Source of the DNA: Fodinibius saliphilus
GTDB taxonomy: Bacteria > Bacteroidota > Rhodothermia > Balneolales > Balneolaceae
NCBI RefSeq assembly: GCF_005869845.1
Contig: NZ_VAWF01000004.1
Location: forward strand, 186,001-250,000
Direction: 5' to 3'
Length of the DNA stretch: 64,000 nt
Part shown: piece by piece, positions 35,598 to 44,634 of the stretch
Layout: the number at the start of each line of letters is the position of its first letter
How positions within the stretch are numbered: the stretch's first letter is position 1
Notes under the pieces: model-generated
Database searches by the model: none
What the model was told of the DNA's origin: nothing
The model's input: only the letters and a program-made list of their open reading frames with translations
Made by a program: the position numbers and the translations under genes

Positions 35598-37304
35598 CTA
35601 GGACGGTGTAACCAAATCGATTAGTTTAGCCATACCTTCGTGAATATCCCCATTCAAGCCCACCCGAATGATCCTCCTGCTGTGAGTTAACATGAGGGTG
35701 AAATCGCCATCGGCTTGGGCGCGTTTAAAAGTACCAAATGAATACTTTTTGCCCGGTACATTCATATCAACCTCATCATCTGCTGTCAGCTGAATAAACA
35801 ACCCGGTATTTGGACCCCCTTTATGATACTGACCTGTGGAATGCAAGAACTGAGGTCCGTAAGCTACCGTTGTCGCCCGTTTAAGCCGCTGCTGGAGGAC
35901 CACTCTGAACTCCTGCAAAAGCTTGTCGGTACGCGGTTCCTCGGGAAGAAAAGCCTGGATGGTAAGATAATCCCCGGCATACTCACCGTTCAAAAATGTA
36001 TCCAACAAATCTTCGGTATCTTTAAACTTATTGCGATAAGTAAAGAAGGTTAGCTTTCCTTCTGTTATTGCAGAGTCCATTACGGGCAGAGTTTCTTCCC
36101 TTTCAAATTTGCTTAAAATTTGATGGGTCCGCTGTTTACTTTCCTCAACATTTGGTTGATCAAATGGATTTATCCCGATGAGAGCACTGGCCACCGCAAC
36201 AGCCATTTGCCAGCGGTAAAACTCTCCGGCAATGTCCAATTTGTTTTCTAATGTAATCGTGACCAGTGGATGACCGGCTGCCATTAATCTATGTAGCTTC
36301 TCTGTTACTTCAGGCTGATGTTCCCCATGGAGGCTCAGATGCACAAACAGCTGGTCGTGTGAGTAATACGAAGGGGCAAGCAGTGTTCCCCCGGTGATAG
36401 GCAAAATACCTTTGCCTTCTTTTCCTGTGCTTATAGCAATCAACTGTTCAATCCACTTGCCTAGAGCCGAGAGTGAATCCGGAAGTACAAGGGTTAGCTT
36501 ATTCCGTTTTTGAAGTGCCATTTCGCCCATAATGGCGCCCAGTTTAAGAGCAGGATTTTCTGGTGGAAAATTATGCGTTTGGCATGACTTCTGCATCCAG
36601 ATGGCCCGCTCCAACAGCACTTCCACGTTGCCCCCCATCAATGCGGCAGGAACCATCCCGAAATAGGACAGTATAGAGTAGTGGTCACCAATACCTTCAA
36701 AATTCAAAAAGATATGCCGGTAGCGTAATGCCCGTGCTTTCTCTACCATCGGGCTGTCAGGGTCTGTAATTGCCACAAAATGGCTGCCTGCTTTTTTACC
36801 CTCATTTGCTTCCAGCTTTTTGTAAAAATATTCTCCAAGGGCGCTCGTCTCTGCCGTTATTCCTGTTTTATCAGCAATGATAAAGAGCGTTTTTTCCAAA
36901 GAGACTTTCTGCTCTATTGCTTGAATTGTGGAGGGATCGGTGGTATTGATGATAGAGAGATCCAATCCCTTGTTATCGTTTCCAAAAATGCTTTTTAGAA
37001 CCTGCGGAACCAGGCTGTTAATACCCATACCCAAAACGACCACATGGGTGAACCCAGCCGCTTGAACTTCCCAAATGAATTGCAAAATCTCCGGGACTGC
37101 TGTGTGCATTTGGGAGGCGGCATCCAGCCACCCCAGGGAGTGGGAAATCACTGCTCTAGATTTTTCGTCATCTTTCCACAGGCTTGTGTCTCTGTTCCAT
37201 ATTCGTTCGTTGATTTGATCTTCTTCCATAGAATGCAATCGCTTTTCTATGGAAGCCATATAAAAACCTAGATCATACTCAATCTTATTTATTACTGCTT
37301 CCAT
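35598..37304 (-). CDS. Phosphoglucose-isomerase-like protein (PGI half of the transaldolase-PGI family)
   Basis: 568 residues. It resembles the C-terminal PGI part of bifunctional transaldolase/PGI proteins: HVVVLGMGINSLVPQVL, NTTDPSTI, and LSYFGMVPAALMGGNVEVLL. There is no transaldolase domain. The usual GGR(Y/F)S motif is GIGDHYS here, so the conserved arginine is replaced, and GGSSL has become GINSL. Activity on glucose-6-phosphate is therefore doubtful; a changed substrate or loss of function is possible. It ends 12 bases from the convergent kinase gene. Confidence 0.75.
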   Translation of the reverse strand: MEAVINKIEYDLGFYMASIEKRLHSMEEDQINERIWNRDTSLWKDDEKSRAVISHSLGWLDAASQMHTAVPEILQFIWEVQAAGFTHVVVLGMGINSLVPQVLKSIFGNDNKGLDLSIINTTDPSTIQAIEQKVSLEKTLFIIADKTGITAETSALGEYFYKKLEANEGKKAGSHFVAITDPDSPMVEKARALRYRHIFLNFEGIGDHYSILSYFGMVPAALMGGNVEVLLERAIWMQKSCQTHNFPPENPALKLGAIMGEMALQKRNKLTLVLPDSLSALGKWIEQLIAISTGKEGKGILPITGGTLLAPSYYSHDQLFVHLSLHGEHQPEVTEKLHRLMAAGHPLVTITLENKLDIAGEFYRWQMAVAVASALIGINPFDQPNVEESKQRTHQILSKFEREETLPVMDSAITEGKLTFFTYRNKFKDTEDLLDTFLNGEYAGDYLTIQAFLPEEPRTDKLLQEFRVVLQQRLKRATTVAYGPQFLHSTGQYHKGGPNTGLFIQLTADDEVDMNVPGKKYSFGTFKRAQADGDFTLMLTHSRRIIRVGLNGDIHEGMAKLIDLVTPS

Positions 37305-37391
37305 CAGCTTGATGTTATTAAAGTTGGACAGGTAAGATGAGCACTTTTAGCAGAGCAAGCATTATAGACTCTACTCAAAGAGTTATATATA

Positions 37392-37952
37392 TCACAGATC
37401 CTCGAGATTCTTTCTGCGTCTTTCTTTTAGTTCCTTAAAATAGGTGGGCGTTAGACCGGTAATCTTTTTGAACTGGTTAGACAGGTGGGCCACGCTGCTG
37501 TAATGAAGTTTATGGGCTATTTCAGTCAGGGTCAATTCATCATACAACAGCAGTTCTTTGGCTCGTTCAATTTTATGAATAATAATATACTGTTGAATGG
37601 TGATTCCCTTTACTTCTGAGAAGGTATTGGACAGGTAGGTATAATCATATCCAAGCTTTTCGCTAATATAATCGGAGTCATTCACTTTGGGGACCTCATC
37701 CTCGTAGTGAATCATTTCAACGATTACGCTTTTTATCTTTTCAACCAGGATATTCCTTTTATCGTCGAGTAGTTCCAATCCGGATTTTTTCAGGTTCTTC
37801 GCAAATTCTTCCAGCTGATCATCCGTAATATCATCCTGAACTTCAACCATACCAAGCTCAACAGATATGCAGCCTATACCCAGTTTTTTTAACTCTTCCT
37901 TGACCAGCATCTTGCATCGCAGGCTTACCATATATTTAATATACAGTTTCAT
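37392..37952 (-). CDS. AraC-family transcriptional regulator
   Basis: 186 residues from the ATG at 37952 (KLYIKYMVSLRCKMLV is the usual beginning of this subfamily; a TTG nine codons upstream is less likely). The N-terminal 70 residues form a small ferredoxin-like domain with a single cysteine. The C-terminal AraC domain has two helix-turn-helix units ending in SNQFKKITGLTPTYFKELK. Likely controls nearby stress genes. The 318-base gap on its right (37953-38270) carries no gene; it is AT-rich and presumably holds the promoters of this gene and of the lipoprotein gene. Confidence 0.87.
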   Translation of the reverse strand: MKLYIKYMVSLRCKMLVKEELKKLGIGCISVELGMVEVQDDITDDQLEEFAKNLKKSGLELLDDKRNILVEKIKSVIVEMIHYEDEVPKVNDSDYISEKLGYDYTYLSNTFSEVKGITIQQYIIIHKIERAKELLLYDELTLTEIAHKLHYSSVAHLSNQFKKITGLTPTYFKELKERRRKNLEDL

Positions 37953-38270
37953 AATTTGCCATTCTTTAACCTTGAGCAAGGAAATTATTAAAGAGACTAT
38001 ATAAAAATATATAACTCTACCTGATGTAGGGATTTATCCCAAATCAAAACGAACTCATATTCAATATAAACAACAATATAATGGAATACGATTACTCATA
38101 ATATCCAACAAGAACAGACGTATATAGATCTTAATACCTTCTGGATAATGTCATTTCTCATCCGGAATCCGTGATATATGTAAGCCTTTTGCAGATTGAT
38201 ATAACGCTTTTCAGATGTATAATGGCGAAATTTTATTTACAGTATTAAGACTAATAACAGGGGACAAATT

Positions 38271-38918
38271 ATGAACCCAATCAGACAATATTTTCTTGTA
38301 TTCGCGCTGCTCTTAGCTTTTATCGGGATTACAGGATGTAGTTCGACGAGCATGGAGCGTTCCAATGCGGCAAGAGTTTCCTTGCAAACGATGGACAATG
38401 ATATACAATCAGCAATGCTGCAGTTAGATGACACAGGAAGGTCTCTTGATAATTTAATAAATATCCCTCAAGGTGATTTAAATAAGGTTTTTGACACTTA
38501 TTCAGATAACGTATTACAAATAACATCTGTTGAGCAAAAATTTGCTCGTCATGCAACTGAAATGACAAGCCGTGGAATAGATTATTTTGAGGAGTGGCAA
38601 AAGGAGGGAACCGCATATAAAAACCCAAGGATACAGCAACTCAGTGATCAGCGACGAGCCGCACTTGGAGAAATGTATGACAAGATTGCTAAAAATAGCG
38701 TCGGCATAAATGAGACGTTTAAAACGTATGTATCTGATGTGAAAGAGATCCAGGCGTTCCTTTCAAATGATCTGACTGCAAAAGGAATATCGGCTATTGC
38801 GCCAACTTCCCAAAAAGTTATCAGTGAAGGAGACAGCCTGATGGTTGCCTTGAAAAACGTGCAAGCTGCTATTCAGGGAACACGAGAAGAAATGTCTCAA
38901 AGCCGAAACGGCATGTAA
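38271..38918 (+). CDS. DUF2959-type lipoprotein, copy 1
   Basis: 215 residues. Signal peptide with lipobox ITGCSS, then a long helical, coiled-coil-like body (TMDNDIQSAMLQLDDTGRSL ...). It is closely similar along its whole length to the protein at 40144, sharing IDYFEEWQKEGT and EGDSL. DUF2959 lipoproteins are of unknown function. First gene of a run of small envelope genes: membrane peptide, YtxH protein, SLBB-like protein, second DUF2959, coiled-coil lipoprotein. Confidence 0.8.
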   Translation: MNPIRQYFLVFALLLAFIGITGCSSTSMERSNAARVSLQTMDNDIQSAMLQLDDTGRSLDNLINIPQGDLNKVFDTYSDNVLQITSVEQKFARHATEMTSRGIDYFEEWQKEGTAYKNPRIQQLSDQRRAALGEMYDKIAKNSVGINETFKTYVSDVKEIQAFLSNDLTAKGISAIAPTSQKVISEGDSLMVALKNVQAAIQGTREEMSQSRNGM

Positions 38919-38982
38919 ATGAACTACCTGTTAACGATTTCGTGCCGGTAATATTAAACCAATAACCTAAGAATAAACTGTC

Positions 38983-39138
38983 ATGGGAAATCTACTTTAT
39001 ATCATAGCCGTCATTTTAATTATTGGCTGGCTTGTTGGTTTCATCGGCTATAGTGCCGGGGGGCTTATACATATCCTGCTGGTCATAGCCGTTATTGCCA
39101 TCATACTCCGGGTAATTCAAGGGAAACAGCCAATTTAA
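38983..39138 (+). CDS. lmo0937-family small membrane protein, copy 1
   Basis: 51 residues, two membrane helices (LLYIIAVILIIGWLVGFIGY and LIHILLVIAVIAIILRVI) around a short loop. This is the pattern of the lmo0937/DUF5670 family of stress-induced peptides. A homologue lies at 44434. Confidence 0.75.
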   Translation: MGNLLYIIAVILIIGWLVGFIGYSAGGLIHILLVIAVIAIILRVIQGKQPI

Positions 39139-39170
39139 TACTAATATATTCATCAACTTAATAACATATC

Positions 39171-39413
39171 ATGGACTCAAAAAAAGTATTATTCACCTTG
39201 TTAGCCGGTGCCGCACTAACCTCTGTAGTGGGGATTCTATTGACCCCCTACAAAGACTCATCCAAGCGAAAGAAAATTGTCGATAAAGCCAGAGACTATG
39301 CAGACAATGCAGAAGAAACCATAAAAGACTCTGTTTCCAATGTTAAAAAGCGGATAAAGAAAATGGGTGAAGAAGCCGAACGAATGGTTAATGAGGGGGG
39401 AAACGCGAAATAA
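39171..39413 (+). CDS. YtxH domain-containing protein
   Basis: 80 residues. An N-terminal hydrophobic helix (LFTLLAGAALTSVVGILLTPY) with the YtxH-typical 'LLxP' end, then a long charged amphipathic helix. YtxH proteins are general-stress proteins of Gram-positive and Bacteroidota species, membrane-anchored by their N-terminus. It follows the lmo0937 gene by 32 bases and precedes the SLBB-like gene by 14 bases. Confidence 0.8.
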   Translation: MDSKKVLFTLLAGAALTSVVGILLTPYKDSSKRKKIVDKARDYADNAEETIKDSVSNVKKRIKKMGEEAERMVNEGGNAK

Positions 39414-39427
39414 TTTGTGGTAGAGAA

Positions 39428-39952
39428 ATGAAACAAATTTTTGCCATAGCAATGCTTATTAGTGGCCTGATAATTACAGAAACGGCTCGGGCACAAGATG
39501 AGAGACCTGTTACTCAGCAGTATCGACTCGTTGAAGGTATTGTGCAAATATCCGAACCGGGTGAAGAGTCGGTATTGATTAATCTATGGGGTGATGTAAA
39601 CGCACCCGGAAGATTTAGAATCCCCACCGGTACCACACTCATCGAACTGATCTCATTTGCACGCGGACCAGTTAGTTTCCGGACAGGAGAAACCACACTT
39701 GACTGGTCTAAATTACGGATTGAGGTCAATGTATCCCGCCGAAACAAAGAACTGAACATTGATGAAGTGGTCAATTTCAGGTTTCGATATACCCAACAAT
39801 TGCCACCTGGGATGCGTGATTTCGTCTTGCAAGAGAATGACTTTATTACTATTGAAGTAAAAAGACGCCCGGCCTTTGTCGATTACATGCGGATTATAGG
39901 CCCTATCTCTACCGTTGTAGCCGCGATGATACTGCTTGTGGACAAGCTTTAA
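39428..39952 (+). CDS. SLBB-domain-like exported protein
   Basis: 174 residues. N-terminal signal peptide (MKQIFAIAMLISGLI...ARA). The middle has VLINLWGDVNAPGRFRIP and TTLIELISFARGP, a pattern of SLBB/Wza-type polysaccharide-export beta-grasp domains. A C-terminal hydrophobic segment (IIGPISTVVAAMILLV) could anchor it in a membrane. Without a Poly_export domain it is not a full export protein; function is unknown. Confidence 0.65.
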   Translation: MKQIFAIAMLISGLIITETARAQDERPVTQQYRLVEGIVQISEPGEESVLINLWGDVNAPGRFRIPTGTTLIELISFARGPVSFRTGETTLDWSKLRIEVNVSRRNKELNIDEVVNFRFRYTQQLPPGMRDFVLQENDFITIEVKRRPAFVDYMRIIGPISTVVAAMILLVDKL

Positions 39953-40143
39953 GATGTTCATTCCTGCCGGCTTTTTACGGAATTCCGTTTCATTGCTCCT
40001 TCCAAAATTTCTGTAAAATGTGTGAAATATATAAGCCTGCATCGGTGATATGTAATGCTTTCCAGGGTTAGAGTTCTCATATTACTTGTGTGAAATCAAT
40101 TCACATCTGTCCCGCCAGTCGCGGACAATAAAAGGAGTTTAAT

Positions 40144-40797
40144 ATGAAACTACTTAACCAAATTTATACCTGGCACTTTGCACTGCTGATAATAACTGCA
40201 TTTGGTATTACCAGTTGCGCTTCCACAGGCATGCAACGTTCACAGGACACACAGACAACCATGGAAACCATGGATAATGATATACAAGAAGTTTCCCGTC
40301 AGTTAGATGCTACAGGAGCATCCATGGATGAACTTATGAGGTCTGACCAAACCGATATAACACGTGCGTTTGAAACCTACAAGAATAATGTAGAAAAAAT
40401 GGTAGCCATGGAGAAGAAATTTGCCAAACATGCCGAAAAGATGAAAGAACAAGGCATAGATTATTTTGAGGAATGGCAAAAAGAGGGCACTGAATACAAA
40501 AATCCTAAAATTAAGCAACTAAGTGATGAACGGAGAGCTGCACTTGGAGAAATCTATGATAAAATTGCCGAAAATAGCATAGGTGTAAACGAGGCGTTCA
40601 AAACGTACGTATCTGATATACAAGAGATCCAAACATACTTGTCTAATGATCTCACTACAAAGGGAATCGCGGCTATTGCCTCGACCTCTGAAAAAGTCGT
40701 TAGTGAAGGGGATAGCTTGAAACAAGCCATACAGAATGTACAAACGGCCATTCAGAATGCGCGAGCAGAAATGTCACAAACAGCAGGAATCAACTGA
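40144..40797 (+). CDS. DUF2959-type lipoprotein, copy 2
   Basis: 217 residues, paralogue of 38271-38918. Lipobox ITSCAS and the same coiled-coil body; similarity is strong in the middle (IDYFEEWQKEGTEYKNP) and the end. It starts after a 191-base gap and is followed by the next lipoprotein gene after 2 bases. The pair probably arose by local duplication of this module. Confidence 0.8.
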   Translation: MKLLNQIYTWHFALLIITAFGITSCASTGMQRSQDTQTTMETMDNDIQEVSRQLDATGASMDELMRSDQTDITRAFETYKNNVEKMVAMEKKFAKHAEKMKEQGIDYFEEWQKEGTEYKNPKIKQLSDERRAALGEIYDKIAENSIGVNEAFKTYVSDIQEIQTYLSNDLTTKGIAAIASTSEKVVSEGDSLKQAIQNVQTAIQNARAEMSQTAGIN

Positions 40798-40799
40798 TC

Positions 40800-41261
40800 A
40801 TGAAATCTTATAATCCTAATACATTGAAAAAATCAGCTTTAATATTTGTGATTTCCATGTTGGCTGCAGTCGTTCTTATAACAGGCTGCAACAACACGGA
40901 CCAAAAGGTGGAAGAAGCACAGTCTACAGTAGTTGAGGCCAACCGTGAGTTGCAAGAAGCTAACCGGGAATACCAGGCCGCCATAGATCTGTATCGTAAA
41001 GAAACATCCGAGAGAATTGCAGCCAACGATTCAACGATCGCAGCCTTCAAAGCCCGCATAGCCAATGAAACAGCCGATGTAAAAGCTGACTACGAAAAAC
41101 AACTGGCAACACTCGAGCAAAAGAACAGCGACATGAAAAAGAAACTCGCTGCTTATAAAGCGGAAGGAAAAGAGCAATGGGAAACCTTTAAAACTGATTT
41201 TAACCGTGAGATGAATACCCTTGTCGAAGCCCTTGATAAACTGAAAGATAAAATATCATAA
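40800..41261 (+). CDS. Coiled-coil lipoprotein
   Basis: 153 residues. Lipobox ITGCNN, then an uninterrupted alanine/glutamate/lysine-rich coiled coil to the end. Similar to small outer-membrane lipoproteins of the Lpp-like or 'sll1483' type, but no family can be named. It follows the second DUF2959 gene directly and ends at a good terminator. Confidence 0.75.
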   Translation: MKSYNPNTLKKSALIFVISMLAAVVLITGCNNTDQKVEEAQSTVVEANRELQEANREYQAAIDLYRKETSERIAANDSTIAAFKARIANETADVKADYEKQLATLEQKNSDMKKKLAAYKAEGKEQWETFKTDFNREMNTLVEALDKLKDKIS

Positions 41262-41317
41262 TCGTTATTGGTATCCCTTAAACCCTAGATAACATTCATC
41301 AGAGTGTGAATAAAAGT

Positions 41318-41348
41318 AGGGCAGAATTAAAACCTCTGCCCTTTTTTT
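41318..41348 (+). terminator. Rho-independent terminator of the envelope-stress run
   Basis: AGGGCAGA pairs with TCTGCCCT and is followed by seven T. It lies 57 bases after the coiled-coil lipoprotein gene and closes the rightward transcript. Confidence 0.9.
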
Positions 41349-41527
41349 ATTGGATTCTGTTTGTCAATATTTAAAACAAGATATCCATCTGAAGTCTTGG
41401 TGAATTGCGCGGATGATGTTATCAAATAATTACAGCACTCTCTTTGAGTGTTGGATTTTTAATGGGTACTGCTTTAGCCACCAACAAACACTTTATCAAT
41501 TAATCGATAACAGTAATGGCTTCTTCG

Positions 41528-43024
41528 TTACTGGCTTGGAAATTTTAACCAAGTGCCAACATTGATCTGTTCATCGAGTCCCACTTGGTTCATTATGGCA
41601 AGGTCCTCTGGCGAAACGGTTATCGAAAACCTTTCAAGGTTCCGTGGAAGGAAAGACTGGAAGGTGCCTGTCCGGTTGACTTTTACCGCTTGCAAACGCA
41701 CCGGCTGAATATTCAATATATCTGAATCAATCAGCTTCCTAAAACCTCTGGTTATCCCATCAAAACTGGTAGCATAGGCTTCATACTTCTCAACTGTGGT
41801 ATAGTTTAAAAAGCGATAGATCGAGCCCTCATACTCTATCGCATAGAGATAGAATTTGAGCTGGGTTCCGTCCTCAGTTTGTCCAGTAGCTTCTGCCCGG
41901 AACACATTAAGACCGTTGCTTTCTGCTTTTTCTTTTCTTACCGTGGTAATACCCTCTTGATTTAAAAATTCATTAACCGAGGCTTCTGCCCTCGTCGACT
42001 TGCCGTCCAGCGTCATAATCGAGACAGCATCTTGATCCTTGCTGACAACCGCCACCAGTGACCGCTGGTTAACCACCTGCCAGTCATCCGGGTAGGGAAA
42101 TTGAAATTTCATTTCTGGGTGATAAAAGTTGCCATTTCGGGTAAATCCCTCCCGTGGATTTTCGCCATAGATCATATTGTCGAGCATACCCATATACTGA
42201 TCGGTATTTTCAATGGTTTGTTCATATCCTTTCGCCCTCCACTGCTCAGCAATTTCAGGAATACTCTTTGCCCTTTCGCCCGGATCGGGGTGGGTTGATT
42301 GCCAGTCAGGTATACTTTGACCGGACTGCTTGGACATCCGCTCCAGGGATACAAAAAATTGTGCCCCTTCTGCCGCCTTGTACTGTTGCAGGGAGGCGTA
42401 CTCCACACCAAGGCGATCGGATTCCCGTTCGTCATCGCGACTGTAGCTCAAAAACAGCAGTTGGGCTGCCTGACTGCCAATACCAAGGATATCACCACCG
42501 GGAAGCCCCAGCAGTTCCCCGCCTATAGCTCCCCCGATCAGGGCAATTTGCCCCATCTGCTGTTCGAAGGCTCGTTGGGAGGCATGGCGGGCTATCACGT
42601 GCCCGATCTCATGACCCAGCACCACGGAAAGTTGGGCTTCGTTGTCAAGATGCGACAGCAGCCCCCGGGTTACGTAGATGTATCCCCCGGGCAGGGCAAA
42701 AGCATTAACGACCGGGCTGTCTAAGACGCGAAAGTAAAAGTCCGTCCCTTCATACTCGGAAGGTGTGTCAGGCCGGTTCATATGACTGACGGCCAACATC
42801 TCCTGCCCAATGTTATCCACATATGCCCGCAACTCATCATTATCATATATTCCATATTGCTGTTGAATTTGCTGGTCGGCATCTTTGCCAATCTGTTTTT
42901 CTTGGTCCCAGCTATAGCCGTACGCCCGCTTGCTGCCGCTTATTGCACTTTGTTGTACACTGCAGGCTGAAATCAACAGCCCCACAACTAATATCAGACA
43001 TATATTTGAAATAATGGGTCTCAT
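41528..43024 (-). CDS. M48-family metalloprotease lipoprotein
   Basis: 498 residues. Lipobox LISACS, so a periplasmic lipoprotein. The M48 catalytic motif is GHEIGHVIARH, with the third zinc ligand in the downstream ESDRLGVEY. A second, non-peptidase domain of about 200 residues follows, ending in a beta-rich segment. This layout is that of BepA/YfgC-like or LoiP-like envelope proteases, which degrade misassembled outer-membrane proteins. Start at 43024 ATG. Confidence 0.9.
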   Translation of the reverse strand: MRPIISNICLILVVGLLISACSVQQSAISGSKRAYGYSWDQEKQIGKDADQQIQQQYGIYDNDELRAYVDNIGQEMLAVSHMNRPDTPSEYEGTDFYFRVLDSPVVNAFALPGGYIYVTRGLLSHLDNEAQLSVVLGHEIGHVIARHASQRAFEQQMGQIALIGGAIGGELLGLPGGDILGIGSQAAQLLFLSYSRDDERESDRLGVEYASLQQYKAAEGAQFFVSLERMSKQSGQSIPDWQSTHPDPGERAKSIPEIAEQWRAKGYEQTIENTDQYMGMLDNMIYGENPREGFTRNGNFYHPEMKFQFPYPDDWQVVNQRSLVAVVSKDQDAVSIMTLDGKSTRAEASVNEFLNQEGITTVRKEKAESNGLNVFRAEATGQTEDGTQLKFYLYAIEYEGSIYRFLNYTTVEKYEAYATSFDGITRGFRKLIDSDILNIQPVRLQAVKVNRTGTFQSFLPRNLERFSITVSPEDLAIMNQVGLDEQINVGTWLKFPSQ

Positions 43025-43228
43025 AATTAATCTCTCCTAATTATTTTTTTGGGTATGCACTTCCCGCAAATCAGCCTGTGAATGCCTGCGTGCGACGATT
43101 GGTTTACACCTTAGAGTTTTCCATCCACTAGGTACCCACCTCCATCATAGTATAACGCAGTTTGGCTGGATGAGTCCATTAAGGAACTATCTCAACCAAT
43201 TAGTATCAGCAATAACAAGGCTTACGGA

Positions 43229-43426
43229 CTACTTAGATCGATAAATCAATAATCCTGCAACAAAGACAATTAGTGATATCAGAATCGGAACCCAATCACC
43301 GGTACTTACAGCGACATCCGCTCCCAACAGCTCAAACGATTCAGAATTGTTCATGTATTGAATTCCAAAATAAATGACGCCGATCAATCCGCCTATGCTT
43401 AAAATACTGCCAATTGTTTTTTTCAT
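43229..43426 (-). CDS. Small two-helix membrane protein
   Basis: 65 residues with two hydrophobic helices (IGSILSIGGLIGVIYFGI and WVPILISLIVFVAGLLIY). It resembles DUF3185-type proteins. No function is known. The gap to its left (43025-43228) shows nothing recognisable. Confidence 0.65.
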   Translation of the reverse strand: MKKTIGSILSIGGLIGVIYFGIQYMNNSESFELLGADVAVSTGDWVPILISLIVFVAGLLIYRSK

Positions 43427-43775
43427 ATTCTCTCTTTCTAACTTTTGCTTTACCCATGACAGAACATTGTAAAATGCCTCTAATAAATAAATTTGAGAAC
43501 ATTTATACAGTCATGCGTTACACATTAAGTTTGAAGTGTTACATATATTACAGGTCTTTGAAGAGAGTTCGAGTTTTGGATTAGTATTTAAATACGGAAG
43601 GATAGAATTACCTTCGTACAAGAATTTAAAGAATAGTTTTACGATGTCAGGAATGATAGGTGGCATTCAGCTTCAGTGATATCTGTAACTCATAACCGGG
43701 ATGCTGTAACATCTCTCAGCCAATTAATGCGCATATTGAAGGCGTGATAATTACTTCACGCTAACCCAAAATATT
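43427..43775. promoter_or_regulatory. 349-base region with repeated TGTAAC/GTTACA motifs
   Basis: No gene. GTTACA lies at 43517 and 43538, TGTAAC at 43684 and 43705, with similar spacing within each pair (21 bases). They may be operators for the divergent genes at 43426 and 43776. Confidence 0.3.
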
Positions 43776-44354
43776 ATGAAAACAAATAAACAGTTATTTA
43801 AAAATATCACCCTCACAGCTCTGTTATTTGCCGTTTTTTCTACCGCTCTAATGGCACAGGATTCAACCAGTATTGTTGATCCTATAACAGAAACACCGGT
43901 CATTTTAGCAACAAGTCCCAACGGTGGTGAAGTAAATGTTGAGTTAGGTAGTGCAATCGAGATCACCTTCAGCCGTGAAATGGATGGCAAAAGTATAAAC
44001 GGGGCTACGTTACAGTTACATGCGACTTATGCAGATACAATGTATGAAGACTACAATGAAGTGCTGCTATTTGATCAAATAACAGACCAGCCTATAATAA
44101 TGAAAGATACTGAAAATAACTGGCAGTATACGACGAGTAGTATAGGTGGAACCATTAGTTATTCCGATAAAGTTGCTGTATTCACACCTGATGCAGAATT
44201 AGAAGAGGGAGCTCTGTACACCTTCACCGTAACAACGGGCGTTAAAAGTTCAGAAAATATTGCTCTTGAAAACAATTATACCTGGAGTTTCACAACCATG
44301 GGTACATCTGAATCGATGTACATTGATAAAAAAATGCCAAATATGGAATGGTAA
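43776..44354 (+). CDS. Exported protein with an Ig-like (SbsA/Big_5) domain
   Basis: 192 residues. Signal peptide ending ALMAQ, then a domain starting with PVILATSPNGGEVNV and LGSAIEITFSREMD and ending YTWSFTT, the framework of Big_5/SbsA bacterial Ig-like domains. Such domains occur in surface and adhesion proteins. Here it is a stand-alone single-domain protein. Next is the second lmo0937-type peptide. Confidence 0.75.
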   Translation: MKTNKQLFKNITLTALLFAVFSTALMAQDSTSIVDPITETPVILATSPNGGEVNVELGSAIEITFSREMDGKSINGATLQLHATYADTMYEDYNEVLLFDQITDQPIIMKDTENNWQYTTSSIGGTISYSDKVAVFTPDAELEEGALYTFTVTTGVKSSENIALENNYTWSFTTMGTSESMYIDKKMPNMEW

Positions 44355-44433
44355 AAAGATAGATGTAATATTGAGTTTAGTAACTCTTTTAAAGATTTAA
44401 AGGCAAAATTCTAACATTTCAAATTAAAGCATC

Positions 44434-44598
44434 ATGGGAAATCAACTTTGGTTCATAGCAGCAATATTAATTATTGCGTGGGGAATCGGTATATATGGAT
44501 TTGGGCTGAGTGGATATATACATATTTTGCTAGGCTTAGCAACCTTAGCTATAATATTGAGACTAGAAACTCCCATCTTCAGATCGAACCCATCATAA
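44434..44598 (+). CDS. lmo0937-family small membrane protein, copy 2
   Basis: 54 residues. It begins MGNQLWFIAAILIIAW, has two membrane helices, and is similar in shape and sequence to the peptide at 38983. Probably a stress-induced membrane peptide. It lies 79 bases after the Ig-like gene. Confidence 0.7.
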   Translation: MGNQLWFIAAILIIAWGIGIYGFGLSGYIHILLGLATLAIILRLETPIFRSNPS

Positions 44599-44634
44599 AT
44601 CCATTCCGAAAAAAATATAATTGAAAAACATACC

